Assembly: GCA_000434475.1 (NCBI GenBank)
Contig: FR879544.1
Location: 3,053 to 67,052 of the forward strand
Reading direction: 5' to 3'
Origin: Dialister sp. CAG:486
GTDB taxonomy: Bacteria > Bacillota > Negativicutes > Veillonellales > Dialisteraceae
DNA: 64,000 nucleotides
Position numbers and translations under genes: made by a program. Of this stretch, positions 44,922 through 54,285 are shown one piece after another. The notes beneath the pieces are model-generated. The model was not told the DNA's origin, made no database searches, and saw only the letters and a program-made list of their open reading frames with translations. Position 1 is the first letter of the stretch. The number at the start of each line of letters is the position of its first letter.

Positions 44922-45713
44922 GTGTACGATTATTTTTGCGCATTTATTGTCGGCGTAGTGGAAGGGCTGACAGAGTATATTCCAGTTTCATCGACAGGCC
45001 ATATGATCATCGTCGGGCATATGCTGGGCTTCGAGGGGACGCTTGCCGATCTCTTTGATGTCTTCATCCAGCTCGGTGCGATCCTTTCCGTTCTCGTGGT
45101 GTACAGAGAAAAATTTACCTTTATCCTGAACACCCATCACTGGTTTCGCACAAAGGGGCCTTCTCTTCTGAATCTGGCCATCGCCATGTTTCCGGCCTGC
45201 CTTCTGGGGCTTGTTTTTCATGGATTCATCAAGAATACGCTCTTTGGTCCCATGACAGTCATCATCGGTCTGGTGCTGGGCGGTATCTTCATGATCGCGG
45301 CTGAAAAAATGCATAAGCATTTCTCTGTGACAGATGTAGATCACATCACATGGAAGCAGGCGCTGAAGATCGGACTCTTCCAATGCCTCTCTCTTTGGCC
45401 AGGGTTTTCTCGAAGCGGCAGCACCATCGCCGGCAGCCTGCTCTTGGGGATCTCCAGAAAAGCGGCAGCAGACTTCACCTTCATCATGGCGGTTCCGCTG
45501 ATGTTCCTTGCCTGCATCTATGATCTTTTGAAAACGATCAAGTATCTTGAAATGGGTGACTTTGGCATTCTGGCCGTCGGATTTGTGACCGCTTTCTTCG
45601 TGGCGTATGCATCCATTCTTTGGTTCCTGAAATTCCTGAATACTTCGACACTGACCGGCTTTGCCATCTATCGTTTCCTTGTCGCACTCATTGCACTCAT
45701 TTACTTCTGGTGA
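44922..45713 (+). CDS. uppP: Undecaprenyl-diphosphate phosphatase
   Basis: Recycles the lipid carrier for peptidoglycan. Multi-pass membrane protein with the two diagnostic motifs EGLTEYIPVSSTGH near residues 14-27 and PGFSRSGSTIAG near 161-172. Length of 263 residues is normal. The start is GTG with GAGGTG upstream. BacA/UppP confers bacitracin tolerance when abundant. Confidence 0.95.
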   Translation: MYDYFCAFIVGVVEGLTEYIPVSSTGHMIIVGHMLGFEGTLADLFDVFIQLGAILSVLVVYREKFTFILNTHHWFRTKGPSLLNLAIAMFPACLLGLVFHGFIKNTLFGPMTVIIGLVLGGIFMIAAEKMHKHFSVTDVDHITWKQALKIGLFQCLSLWPGFSRSGSTIAGSLLLGISRKAAADFTFIMAVPLMFLACIYDLLKTIKYLEMGDFGILAVGFVTAFFVAYASILWFLKFLNTSTLTGFAIYRFLVALIALIYFW

Positions 45714-45745
45714 AAAAGGCTCCCGCTTCGGCGGGGGCTTTTTTA
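45713..45745 (+). terminator. Terminator after uppP
   Basis: AAGGCTCCCGC pairs with GCGGGGGCTT around TTCG, followed by TTTTTT. Confidence 0.85.
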
Positions 45746-46036
45746 GCGGTGTGAAATCGTTTCTTGCCGCCTAAAAATCAAGTCCTATAAGACCTTTATA
45801 CATCGTTTCATCATAACCATCCCTCTTGCTTCTCCTCCTCAAAGCCCTCCACCTGCAGGATCTCCGCAGAAGCCGCTTTCGGCGATGGCTCAGCCCGAGA
45901 GATTGGCCGATGGGGGATTGGCATGAAAATCATTATTTCCTACTGGCAAAAAGAATACATTCATGGTATGATTGAATTTGTAGTAGTAGGAATAGTTTCT
46001 ATTTCTGCCTGAAATGAGAGAGAAGGAGGGGAGTAC
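45746..46036. other. Intergenic region upstream of the ATP-grasp gene
   Basis: About 290 bases with no supported gene. Short AT-rich patches near 45955-46000 (CATTCATGGTATGATTGAA) may include a promoter. GAATGGTATAAAAATC-like traces of family A are not convincing. Confidence 0.35.
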
Positions 46037-46759
46037 ATGAAGGCTTATATCCGTATCAGACATACTGGAGAATTATATGACCGCAGCTGCTATGCAGCCT
46101 ATGCGGGAGCAAATGAACTGGATATCCCTGTGAAGCCCTATAAAGTGGTGTATTCTCTGACCGATAATGATCCGAAGGATCCTGTGGTGGGGACATTTTC
46201 TGATGTGAAGGTGGCACTCGAAAGATTCGGCGTGAAGCTGCTGCCACTGGATTATCCGGATGAGCTGATGCCCTTCGTCGGACGAAAGATCTGGAAATCG
46301 ACGCTCTTCACCATCACCAGCCATGCGGAAGACTGGCATGTCTTCGTCAAACCGGTGGAGGATGTGAAGCGATTCCATGGCACTGTGCTCGATAAGTCGG
46401 AAGACCTCATCAAGCTGGGCGGAGGACTCGAAGATATCGATGTCTGGTGCAGCAGCCGTGTGAATTTCATCTCCGAATGGCGTCTCTGGGTACTTCAGGG
46501 AGAGATCGTAGGTCTTTGTCCATATAAAGGACGCTGGGATATTTTCCCTGATCCCAGAGTCCTCAAAGCTGCCGTTGCTGTGTATCATTCCGCCCCTGCC
46601 GGCTATGCGCTGGACTTTGGCATCACGGATGAAGGCAAGACGCTCCTGGTCGAGGTATCTGATGGCTATGCGCTCGCTTCCTTTGGCTTGAAATCAAGGC
46701 TCTATATGCAGATCCTTCTTGCACGCTGGCAGGAATTAACTAAAGATGTGAAAGTGTGA
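46037..46759 (+). CDS. ATP-grasp-like protein (DUF4343 type)
   Basis: A 240-residue protein resembling the DUF4343 family of ATP-grasp proteins: WHVFVKPVEDVKRFHG, ISEWRLWVLQGEIVGLC and YALDFGITDEGKTLLVEVSDGYA fit the lysine, glutamate and C-terminal metal-binding parts of that fold. Such proteins ligate a carboxylate to an amine. AGAAGGAGGGGA is upstream. The substrate is not known, and neighbours do not help. Confidence 0.7.
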   Translation: MKAYIRIRHTGELYDRSCYAAYAGANELDIPVKPYKVVYSLTDNDPKDPVVGTFSDVKVALERFGVKLLPLDYPDELMPFVGRKIWKSTLFTITSHAEDWHVFVKPVEDVKRFHGTVLDKSEDLIKLGGGLEDIDVWCSSRVNFISEWRLWVLQGEIVGLCPYKGRWDIFPDPRVLKAAVAVYHSAPAGYALDFGITDEGKTLLVEVSDGYALASFGLKSRLYMQILLARWQELTKDVKV

Positions 46760-46792
46760 GCTGGCGTATCTGCTCATCATTTTGTCCCTATG

Positions 46793-46843
46793 GCACCGAT
46801 GCTTGTAGTACCTTTGTGTTTTCTGCAGTAGTCGGTGCTTTTC
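46793..46843 (+). terminator. Likely terminator after the ATP-grasp gene
   Basis: GCACCGA (46793-46799) pairs with TCGGTGC (46832-46838) across a 32-base loop, followed by TTTTCTT. Confidence 0.5.
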
Positions 46844-46894
46844 TTACCTGCAAAGCGGATCCTCTGCTTTCTCGGTTGTCTTTGGCTGACAGGT

Positions 46895-46950
46895 GAGCCG
46901 CAGTGGTGCGGCACAAAAAGAGGCGCCACGGAGCTTATAAACAGATAAAA
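46895..46950. repeat. Family B fragment, copy B6
   Basis: A degenerate GTGGTGCGGCACAAAAAGAGGCGCCACGG hairpin module only, without tandem units. Confidence 0.55.
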
Positions 46951-47044
46951 CTTTCAGGCATTTTGCATACTGCCTGAGCGTTTCTTGCGAAACGGATAGG
47001 ATACGCAATAACAATGAATGAATTTACAGAAAGGAGGAGTTGTG

Positions 47045-48829
47045 GTGAGGCTGAGCAATGATTTTCTGCAGCGGTTGAAGGACAGTGTCAATATCAATGA
47101 CATCATCGGCTCGTATGTCGATCTAAAGAAAAAAGGAAGATACTATTTCGCCTCCTGTCCTTTTCATGGACCGGAGAAAACTCCTTCTTTTTCAGTGTCT
47201 CCGGAAAAAGGATTTTATTATTGCTTTGGCTGTCACGAGAGCGGGGACGTCTTCCATTTCCTGCAGAAGATGGAAGGGATCACTTTCATGGAGGCCGTGG
47301 AGAGAGTAGCTGATTATGCCCATATCGATATGCCGACGGAGGAGATCTCTCCGGAAGAACGGCAAAAGGCAGCCATGATGAAGAAAATGGTGGAGGTCAC
47401 GGAGCTTGCAGGCTCTTATTTCCACAATTGCCTCACACGGACGCAGATGGGACAGGCGGGAATGGCGTACTTCGAGAAGCGCCACCTTTCGCTGGAAACC
47501 ATAGAAAGATTCAAGCTGGGTTTTGCACCGGCGGATTGGCATCGTCTATACCATGACTTCACGACGAAAAAGCAGATAGATCCGAAGATACTCACAGCCT
47601 GCGGGCTTTGCGGGTACAAGAATGGAAACTATTTTGATATGTTCCGCAATCGCTGCATGTTTCCCATTCTGGATCTGAAGGGGCGCGTGGTGGCATTCGG
47701 CGGTCGTGTCATGGATGACAGTAAGCCGAAGTATCTGAATTCGCCGGAAAGCCCCATTTTCAATAAGCGCCGTCTCCTTTTTGCTATCTATCAGGCACTG
47801 CCGGAAATCCGCAAAAAGCGGCAGGCGATCATGGTCGAGGGCTACATGGATGCGATTTCCCTGCATGCCCATGGTGTCACGAATGTAGTAGCTTCCCTCG
47901 GGACTGCCTTCACCGTAGAGCAGGCAAGGCTTCTCAAAAAATATGCCGACGAGATCGTTTTCTCTTATGATATGGATGCTGCCGGTCAGAATGCGACGCG
48001 GCGGGCATTGGAGATCGCCGGCGCTGTGGGACTGAAGCTGCGTGTGGCACTCGTGGGGGAGGGCAAGGATCCGGATGAATTTGTCAATCTTCATGGCGGG
48101 GAGGCTTATTTAGAAGCGGTAGCGCAAGCGCAGCCTGCATTGGACTATCTTTTTGGCTCGCTGCAGCGGCAGTATGATGCGTCGACACTTGACGGGCAGC
48201 ATCACATTCTTGATGAGATGTTCGCTGTACTTCTCGCGCAGCAGGATACGTTTCAGTTCAATTCGTTCATCCGCAAGATGGCGATGACGCTCCACATGGA
48301 TGAAGGAATGATCCGAAGTGAAGCACTCTCCTTTGCGAAAAAGAATCATTCGCCCCTATATATTTCCCAGAAAACACCGCTGGAAGCACCGACGACAGAC
48401 AATGGGCCGCAGGCAAAGAAGCAGAAGCTCCTGGAAGAAGGGCTTCTCAAGTACTGCCTCCGCTATCATATGCTTCCTGAGGGCTGGGAGTTACTCAAAA
48501 ATTATCCTTTCACCTCGCCTTTCCGTCAGAGACTCTTTGATGCGATGAAATCGATGGAGGGAGAGATCACGGAACAGGCGGTGGAGGGGAAGATGCTTCG
48601 CGAGGATATACCGCTCCTGGCAGAGCTTGCGATGGAGGGAGATCCGCCCGGCTCTGTCCCTCAGGAGGAATATATATGGCCTTTGATGAAGATGTATCTC
48701 CAGAAGGAGTATCGTCTTCATACAGAAAAAGTCCAGTCTCTCATGACTTCAGATCCGGAAGAGGCCAGAAAAGAGCAGATGATCTGTATCCGCCTCAGCA
48801 AAGAAATCATGGCACTGGGAAGGGCATGA
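47045..48829 (+). CDS. dnaG: DNA primase
   Basis: Synthesises RNA primers at the replication fork. CHC2-type zinc finger: C38, H41, C60 and C63. The TOPRIM core lies near 260-345, with MVEGYMDAISLHA and FSYDMDAAGQNATRRA. The C-terminal third binds the replicative helicase. GTG at 47045 is preferred since AGGAGG is seven bases before it. Length is 594 residues. dnaG and rpoD are adjacent as in the macromolecular-synthesis operon, but a family B repeat lies between them. Confidence 0.95.
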   Translation: MRLSNDFLQRLKDSVNINDIIGSYVDLKKKGRYYFASCPFHGPEKTPSFSVSPEKGFYYCFGCHESGDVFHFLQKMEGITFMEAVERVADYAHIDMPTEEISPEERQKAAMMKKMVEVTELAGSYFHNCLTRTQMGQAGMAYFEKRHLSLETIERFKLGFAPADWHRLYHDFTTKKQIDPKILTACGLCGYKNGNYFDMFRNRCMFPILDLKGRVVAFGGRVMDDSKPKYLNSPESPIFNKRRLLFAIYQALPEIRKKRQAIMVEGYMDAISLHAHGVTNVVASLGTAFTVEQARLLKKYADEIVFSYDMDAAGQNATRRALEIAGAVGLKLRVALVGEGKDPDEFVNLHGGEAYLEAVAQAQPALDYLFGSLQRQYDASTLDGQHHILDEMFAVLLAQQDTFQFNSFIRKMAMTLHMDEGMIRSEALSFAKKNHSPLYISQKTPLEAPTTDNGPQAKKQKLLEEGLLKYCLRYHMLPEGWELLKNYPFTSPFRQRLFDAMKSMEGEITEQAVEGKMLREDIPLLAELAMEGDPPGSVPQEEYIWPLMKMYLQKEYRLHTEKVQSLMTSDPEEARKEQMICIRLSKEIMALGRA

Positions 48830-48849
48830 GTGGTGACCGATTACTGCGG

Positions 48850-48955
48850 TCAGATATCAGACATCAGAAGTCAGACATCAGAAGTCGGACGGTAGAAGTC
48901 AGATACCTGAAATCTAATCCCTAATCCCTAGTCACCAGTCCCTAGTCACTAGTCT
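48850..48955. repeat. Family B mosaic repeat, copy B7
   Basis: Tandem CAGACATCAGAAGT units (48855-48890), then CTAATCCCTAATCCCTAG and CCCTAGTCACTAGTC units. It separates dnaG from rpoD. Confidence 0.8.
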
Positions 48956-49048
48956 TTACGCATATTGTTTGTTTTGCATATACCACATTTCCGAAGCAGA
49001 GCGGGACATGATCGCCGGAATGGATTACCAGTATCGGGGGATATAAAA

Positions 49049-50203
49049 ATGGCTGAACGAATGACTCAACTTGAAAAATGGATTCAGGAGCTGAAGAAAA
49101 AATCCCATGACGGGCTGGTAGCGAATAAGGATATCATGGAGTTCATTTCCACGCACAATCTGGGAGAAGAAGATCTGTCTGCACTTTATGAAGCGCTTCA
49201 TATCCACCAGCTGGAAGTCGACTTTAATGAAGAAGTAGATGATTCCTTCGACTTCATCGAGGAAGAGGAGTCGGCTGAGCTTGTCAAAGAAGAAGAGGCC
49301 GAGGCGGAAGCCGAAGAAGACACACCGGTGCCTGATCTGGATAATGCCATCTCGATCGATGATCCCGTGAAAATGTATCTGAAGGAAATCGGTGCGCTGC
49401 CCCTTTTGACCAGTGAAGAAGAGATCGTGCTTGCCAAGACGGTCGAGGCGGGGATGCGCGGGGATGCGCTTCCTGAAGAAAAGGAAGCGGCGCGGGAAGC
49501 GAAGAAAGAGCTGGCTGATCGGAACCTCCGCCTCGTGGTCTCCATCGCAAAGAAATATCTGGGCCGCGGGCTTCAGTTTCTGGATCTCATTCAGGAAGGA
49601 AATCTGGGACTCTTAAAGGCGGTCGATAAATTCGACTATACCAAGGGCTATAAATTCTCCACTTATGCTACATGGTGGATCCGGCAGGCTATCACACGTG
49701 CCATTGCGGACCAGGCACGCACCATTCGTGTGCCGGTACACATGGTAGAGACGATCAACAAGCTGAATCGCATTTCCCGCCAGCTGCTACAGGAGAATGG
49801 GCGTGAGGCAACCAATGAAGAGCTTGCCAAAGCCATGGGAGTATCACTCGCCAAGATCCGCGAGGTCAAAAAGATCGCACAAGACCCGATTTCTTTGGAA
49901 ACGCCGATCGGTGAAAAGGAAGATTCCCATCTGGGAGATTTTATCGAAGACCATGAAGCCATCGCGCCGGATGATGCCGCCGGCAGCATCCTTCTCCGCG
50001 AGCAGATCGAAGAACTTCTGACTGGGCTGACGGAAAGAGAACGACAGGTGCTCGAGCTGCGCTTCGGGCTGAAAGACGGCAAGACAAGGACTCTCGAAGA
50101 AGTGGGAAAATACTTCGATGTGACCCGCGAACGTATCCGTCAGATCGAAGGGAAAGCGCTTTCGAAGCTGAAAAAGACGGCAAAAAATCTGATCAACCAG
50201 TGA
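49049..50203 (+). CDS. rpoD: Principal sigma factor (sigma-A/RpoD)
   Basis: Housekeeping sigma factor that recruits RNA polymerase to the TTGACA/TATAAT promoters seen here. Region 1.1 is at the N-terminus, region 1.2 in [16 protein letters not shown], region 2 in [16 protein letters not shown] and [13 protein letters not shown], and region 4 in [17 protein letters not shown] near the C-terminus. A short acidic stretch lies near residues 55-90. ATG at 49049 begins [11 protein letters not shown]; a longer open frame upstream overlaps repeat B7. The 384-residue length fits Firmicutes SigA. Confidence 0.97.
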   Translation: MAERMTQLEKWIQELKKKSHDGLVANKDIMEFISTHNLGEEDLSALYEALHIHQLEVDFNEEVDDSFDFIEEEESAELVKEEEAEAEAEEDTPVPDLDNAISIDDPVKMYLKEIGALPLLTSEEEIVLAKTVEAGMRGDALPEEKEAAREAKKELADRNLRLVVSIAKKYLGRGLQFLDLIQEGNLGLLKAVDKFDYTKGYKFSTYATWWIRQAITRAIADQARTIRVPVHMVETINKLNRISRQLLQENGREATNEELAKAMGVSLAKIREVKKIAQDPISLETPIGEKEDSHLGDFIEDHEAIAPDDAAGSILLREQIEELLTGLTERERQVLELRFGLKDGKTRTLEEVGKYFDVTRERIRQIEGKALSKLKKTAKNLINQ

Positions 50204-50216
50204 ACCATAGGCAATC

Positions 50217-50250
50217 AAAAAAAGCAGCCCTTGACGAGCTGCTTTTTATT
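50217..50250 (+). terminator. Terminator after rpoD
   Basis: AAGCAGC pairs with GCTGCTT around CCTTGACGA, followed by TTTATT. Confidence 0.85.
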
Positions 50251-50292
50251 GCGTTCATTGAGGATCATGAAAACGGTATACAAAATCCTTAG

Positions 50293-50451
50293 GGAAACGC
50301 TGATTAAATCACAGAATCAGATTTCATATGGATTTTTATACATAGCGTCGTCGACATTCTTCTTAAATAGTTCGCTATTCGCGTCGGATGTCTCCTCGCT
50401 CTGTATAAAAATCCAAGAATGAAATCCGATAACGATTTAATCATTGTTTCC
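50293..50451 (-). repeat. Family A palindromic repeat, copy A7
   Basis: Full 159-bp copy in reverse orientation between the convergent rpoD and fba genes, ending nine bases from the fba stop. It could act as a hairpin for both transcripts. Confidence 0.9.
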
Positions 50452-50460
50452 CTTATGAGA

Positions 50461-51393
50461 TCAGATGGTATGCGCGGAGCCGACGACAGCTTCGATCTTG
50501 TGCATGACCATCTGCTTCACAGCCTCTCTGGCCGACTTCAGATAGCCTCTCGGGTCGAAATTCGACGGATCCTTGCAGAGTGCTTCACGGATGGCACTTG
50601 TCATAGCCAGACGGATATCGGTGTCGATATTGATCTTGCAGACAGCCATCGTGGCAGCCTTGCGGAGCATGTCTTCCGGGACACCTTTCGCGCCGAGGAC
50701 TTTGCCGCCATAGGCATTGCACTTTTCCACAAATTCCGGAATGACGGTAGAAGCGCCATGGAGGACGATCGGGTAGTCCGGCAGGAGCTTGCCGACCTTT
50801 TCCAAACGTTCATAGTCAAGATAGGGGTCACCTTTGAATTTGTAAGCTCCGTGGCTGGTGCCGATCGCAATAGCGAGAGAGTCGCAGCCGGTAAGCTCTA
50901 CGAACTCAGCCGCTTCTTCCGGATCCGTAAAGATCGCATCCTTCGCATCGACGCTGACCAGATCTTCTACGCCGGCCAGACGTCCGAGCTCGGCTTCCAC
51001 CACGACACCTTTGTCATGTGCATATTCGACGATCTGCTTTGTGACTTTGACATTTTCCTCGAAGGAGTGCTTCGAGCCATCATACATGACGGAAGTAAAG
51101 CCACCGTCAATGCAGGCCTTACAGATCTCATAAGAAGAGCCGTGGTCCAGATGGAGTGCGGTCGGGATCTCCGGATAATCCTGAAGGGCAGTCTTGACCA
51201 GGCCGACGATATATTCCTGACCGGCATAATTGCGGGCGCCTTCCGAAGCCTGAAGAATGACCGGAGACTCCTCTTCCTTGGCAGCTTCCATGATCCCTTG
51301 GATGATTTCCATGTTATTCACATTGAATGCACCAATGGCATAATGCCCCTGATATGCCTTTTTAAACATTTCAGTAGTTCCTACGAGCGGCAT
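50461..51393 (-). CDS. fba: Class II fructose-bisphosphate aldolase
   Basis: Zinc-dependent aldolase of glycolysis and gluconeogenesis. ALHLDHGSSYE near residues 78-88 has the catalytic Asp and a zinc His, and YDGSKHSFEENV carries the second; a third His lies in VLHGAS. GVPEDMLRKA and KINIDTDIRLA are typical of the family. Length of 310 residues is standard. AAAGGAAG is upstream on the minus strand. A 334-codon frame on the opposite strand is only a shadow. Confidence 0.95.
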   Translation of the reverse strand: MPLVGTTEMFKKAYQGHYAIGAFNVNNMEIIQGIMEAAKEEESPVILQASEGARNYAGQEYIVGLVKTALQDYPEIPTALHLDHGSSYEICKACIDGGFTSVMYDGSKHSFEENVKVTKQIVEYAHDKGVVVEAELGRLAGVEDLVSVDAKDAIFTDPEEAAEFVELTGCDSLAIAIGTSHGAYKFKGDPYLDYERLEKVGKLLPDYPIVLHGASTVIPEFVEKCNAYGGKVLGAKGVPEDMLRKAATMAVCKINIDTDIRLAMTSAIREALCKDPSNFDPRGYLKSAREAVKQMVMHKIEAVVGSAHTI

Positions 51394-51604
51394 AACGATA
51401 CCTTCCTTTCAATGCAACATTGATATAGTGTATACAATATATAAGCTGATCGGTGAATAAAAGCTATATGATTGCCTTCCTTTATTATACTGAATGGTAC
51501 TTTATATTTCCACTGTATTTTAAGAATTATTTTCAAAAAAAGAAATGGCCGCTATTTCTTACAGGCAGAGAGACTGGTTTCATGGTACAATAAAAGAAAA
51601 GAAG

Positions 51605-51763
51605 GGAAACACTGATTCAATCGTTGTCCGACTTGGCTCTTGTATTTTCATGCAAAGCGAGGAATAAGCCGCCGCGAATAGCGAGCTATGTAAGGCGGCT
51701 TATGACGAAGCATGGCATGAAAATACATGCCAAATCGGACTCTGCGATTGAATCAGCGTTTCC
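51605..51763 (+). repeat. Family A palindromic repeat, copy A8 (divergent stem)
   Basis: Full 159-bp copy with the most diverged interior. The central stem has changed on both sides (AAGCCGCC on the left, GGCGGCTT on the right), which preserves pairing. Its right end is just 19 bases before the small gene at 51783. Confidence 0.9.
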
Positions 51764-51782
51764 CAGGGAAGGAGAACATAGA

Positions 51783-52019
51783 ATGGATCAGAAAGAAGTC
51801 GATCTGAATGAAGAACAGGAGCTTTCCCCTGAAGAGCTGGCGGAATTCATGGCATCCTACAAGAAAGAGCTTGCTCGCATTTATAAAATGTCCAGCGCGA
51901 AGAAGTCTTTCATGGTGAGACAGAAGCTTCCAAACCTGAAAATGGCACTGGAAGAATGTGACCGTGACATGCGGAAGGACATTGATGAGCTGAAGCATAA
52001 GTATGGGATCCACTACTGA
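51783..52019 (+). CDS. Small acidic helical protein, unknown
   Basis: A 78-residue protein: an acidic N-terminus (EVDLNEEQELSPEELAEF) then a basic helical part (KKELARIYKMSSAKKSFM) and a helical end. No motif recognised. AAGGAG lies eight bases before the ATG, directly following repeat A8, so its message must start within or before the repeat. Real by ribosome site and codon pattern, but short. Confidence 0.6.
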   Translation: MDQKEVDLNEEQELSPEELAEFMASYKKELARIYKMSSAKKSFMVRQKLPNLKMALEECDRDMRKDIDELKHKYGIHY

Positions 52020-52152
52020 AAGGCAGCTGTTCTTTTTCAAAAAAACTTTATTTTACCTCTTGCAAAAAATGAAGTTACATGATATACTCTTAACATCGCT
52101 TGAGACAAGACCTCTTGAAACCAAGTCAAATAAAAAGATTTGAAAAAAGAGC

Positions 52153-52181
52153 TTGACAAAAGCAAGAAAAACGAGTATAAT
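52153..52181 (+). promoter_or_regulatory. Strong promoter of tRNA-Lys
   Basis: TTGACA at 52153-52158, TATAAT at 52176-52181, 17-base spacer: an exact consensus. Confidence 0.9.
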
Positions 52182-52196
52182 AAATCTCGTTGAAAC

Positions 52197-52272
52197 GGAT
52201 CATTAGCTCAGTTGGTAGAGCACCTGACTCTTAATCAGGGTGTCCGGGGTTCGAACCCCTGATGATCCACCA
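52197..52272 (+). tRNA. tRNA-Lys (anticodon CTT)
   Basis: Acceptor GGATCAT pairs with ATGATCC. TAGCTCAGTTGGTAGAGC is the D arm. The anticodon loop CTCTTAA has CTT. The T arm is GGGGTTCGAACCCC, followed by A and an encoded CCA. 76 bases. Confidence 0.97.
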
Positions 52273-52279
52273 GACATTC

Positions 52280-52312
52280 AGCCCAAAGTCATGGATGACT
52301 TTGGGCTTTTCT
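52280..52312 (+). terminator. Terminator of tRNA-Lys
   Basis: AGCCCAAAGTCAT pairs with ATGACTTTGGGCT around GG, then TTTTCTTTTT. Confidence 0.9.
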
Positions 52313-52573
52313 TTTTCTACCTAACTCGCATAAAATTCATCACTTCTACCAATACTTTTGCCAAATCAAGAAAATGCCATTCCGCAGCGCATGACGGGAT
52401 GGCATTTTTTGATGCAGTGTGACTGGCTTCATCATCTTCTTCGTTAGAAAAAGTATTTGCCTGTCATCAAGGTTTGACGGTACAACCAAAGCACGCTCGC
52501 CGCCTTCTGCAGCCTGCTGACTGCCCGGGGAACGCGTTCAAACGCGCCCTGCGCGATGCGCAAAGGAACATAG
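52313..52573. other. Degraded DNA between tRNA-Lys and phage remnant
   Basis: No gene is supported. A hairpin with AAAATGCCATTCCG and its GGGATGGCATTTTT counterpart lies near 52371-52409. The remainder resembles no family I can name; it may be decayed phage sequence. Confidence 0.35.
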
Positions 52574-52885
52574 ATAAATTTCCACGCAGGGGCTCAAGGC
52601 GGCCTGCAATGGCATATCGGCGCTATTTCAAAGGGCAATGATGGGATGATTGATAAAGCCATTGACGTGGCCACCCCAGAGAGAGCCCGATACTTCGCGA
52701 AACGAATCGCCCGTACTGAGAAGGCGAGAGCCTACATGGATGGAGCAATGTACCCATATGCCCATGATCCCGACTGTGTGGCTTTCAAGTGGAAACTTTC
52801 GGGCTGCCATCCATGTGATGACATTTGTGACCTGTACGCCAGTGCAGACCTTTTGGGGGATGGGCGAGGACATTTTCCAAAATAA
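52574..52885 (+). pseudogene. Phage head-morphogenesis (Mu gpF-like) fragment
   Basis: About 100 residues remain in frame: AQGGLQWHIGAIS, then RARYFAKRIARTEKARAY and FKWKLSGCHPCDDICDLYA, the core of Mu F-like minor head proteins. The start is missing and the frame ends at HFPK, where the family continues with a metal-binding HPxCxC part. It lies 300 bases from tRNA-Lys, a usual phage attachment gene, so it is probably the scar of a prophage. Confidence 0.7.
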
Positions 52886-53138
52886 CTGTTGATATTATGC
52901 AGGGAAAGCTCCCATGGCTTTACAGAGAAGGGAGGAGCAGTAATTTTTCTGGTATTCCAAAGCATATGGGGGAGCGATGAAGCGGGAAATCATGATCCAT
53001 TTGCAGGATCAGATTCCGCGAGTATTTTTATATTTTTCATCCGAAAGCCCAGCATATCTGTTATAATAATAGCAATATAGTAAAATTTTAGGGGAAGCCC
53101 TGGCAGAAGAAGTACTTTGATTTCATGGAGGAACGAGA
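52886..53138. other. Intergenic region before the acyl-CoA dehydrogenase
   Basis: Continuation of the decayed phage segment, then AT-rich sequence with TATAATAATAGCAAT near 53061-53075 that may be the promoter of the next gene. Confidence 0.35.
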
Positions 53139-54275
53139 ATGGACTTTACATTAGATGCAAAGCAGCAGGAGCTGGTAAATCTGGCGAAGGAGATCGCACA
53201 GAAGGAGATCGCGCCGCGCGCTCTGGACATCGATAAGAGCGGTGTCATGGATCCGGAGCTGTTGAAGATTTTGAAACAGTCCGGTATGACTCAGCTGGCT
53301 GTTCCGAAGGAATATGGCGGAGCAGGACTCGATCTGTTGACGGGTGCGATGATCAGTGAAGAGCTCGCAAAAGGCTGTGCAGGTACTGCGACTGTTTGTG
53401 CAGCCAATTCACTTGCTTCCTTCCCGATCCTTTTCGCCGGCAGCGATGAACAGAAAAAGGAATACTTCGACTGCCTGAACAACGGTGGGATCGCCTGCTT
53501 TGCCCTGACGGAACCGGGAGCAGGCTCTGATGCAGGTGCGGTATCCTGTAAGGCAAAAAAGGTCGATGGCGGCTATGTCCTGAATGGTACGAAGTGCTTC
53601 ATCACCAATGCGCCGATCTGTGACAAAATCACACTCTTTGCCAATACCCGTGAATCAGGCGGCATTCGTGGTCTGACTGTTTTCACTGTCGATAGAAATA
53701 CGCCGGGCGTCTCTATCGGCAAGGAAGAGGACAAGATGGGAATCCGTGCTTCGGCTACTTCGGAAATCATTTTTGACGATTGCTTCGTTCCGACAAGCGC
53801 CCGCATCGGTCGTGAAGGTATGGGCTTCCGCATCGCTATGCAGACGCTTGAGACATCCCGTCCGGTCGTCGGTGCGATTTCTGTCGGTATCGCACAGGCT
53901 GCACTGGAAAATGCCATCCACTATGCACACCAGAGAAAGCAGTTCGGCCAGAAGATCGCTTCCTTTGAAATGGTACAGGAAATGATCGCCAATATGGTCA
54001 CTAAGACAGAGGCAGCACGCGCGCTTGTCTATAAGGCTTGCTGGCTGAAGATGCAGGGGGATAAGAGGGCGTCCATGTTCTCCGCTATGTCGAAGTGCTT
54101 CGCTTCGGATACGGCGATGGAGGTCACCACGACAGCGGTGCAGGTCATGGGCGGTAATGGGTACTCTCGTGAAAATCCGAATGAAAAATACATGCGTGAT
54201 GCCAAGATCATGCAGATCTATGAAGGAACGAATCAGGTACAGCGCCTCGTCATTGCTAATGAAGCATTGTACTAA
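53139..54275 (+). CDS. Acyl-CoA dehydrogenase (butyryl-CoA type)
   Basis: Flavoenzyme oxidising or, with electron-transfer flavoprotein, reducing short-chain acyl-CoA. FALTEPGAGSDAG near residues 125-137 is the first signature. The C-terminal IYEGTNQVQRLVIA has the catalytic glutamate, as in short-chain enzymes. Length of 378 residues is standard. AGGAACGAG is upstream. No etfAB, crotonase or thiolase gene is adjacent, which is unusual for a butyrate pathway, so the partner genes are elsewhere. Confidence 0.92.
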   Translation: MDFTLDAKQQELVNLAKEIAQKEIAPRALDIDKSGVMDPELLKILKQSGMTQLAVPKEYGGAGLDLLTGAMISEELAKGCAGTATVCAANSLASFPILFAGSDEQKKEYFDCLNNGGIACFALTEPGAGSDAGAVSCKAKKVDGGYVLNGTKCFITNAPICDKITLFANTRESGGIRGLTVFTVDRNTPGVSIGKEEDKMGIRASATSEIIFDDCFVPTSARIGREGMGFRIAMQTLETSRPVVGAISVGIAQAALENAIHYAHQRKQFGQKIASFEMVQEMIANMVTKTEAARALVYKACWLKMQGDKRASMFSAMSKCFASDTAMEVTTTAVQVMGGNGYSRENPNEKYMRDAKIMQIYEGTNQVQRLVIANEALY

Positions 54276-54285
54276 TTGGTGACTG

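Noticed and set aside
50419-51423. Long open frame (334 codons) antisense to fba
   Set aside because: It mirrors fba, which has full aldolase motifs. The frame is open because of codon bias; it has no ribosome site and a translation rich in odd residues.
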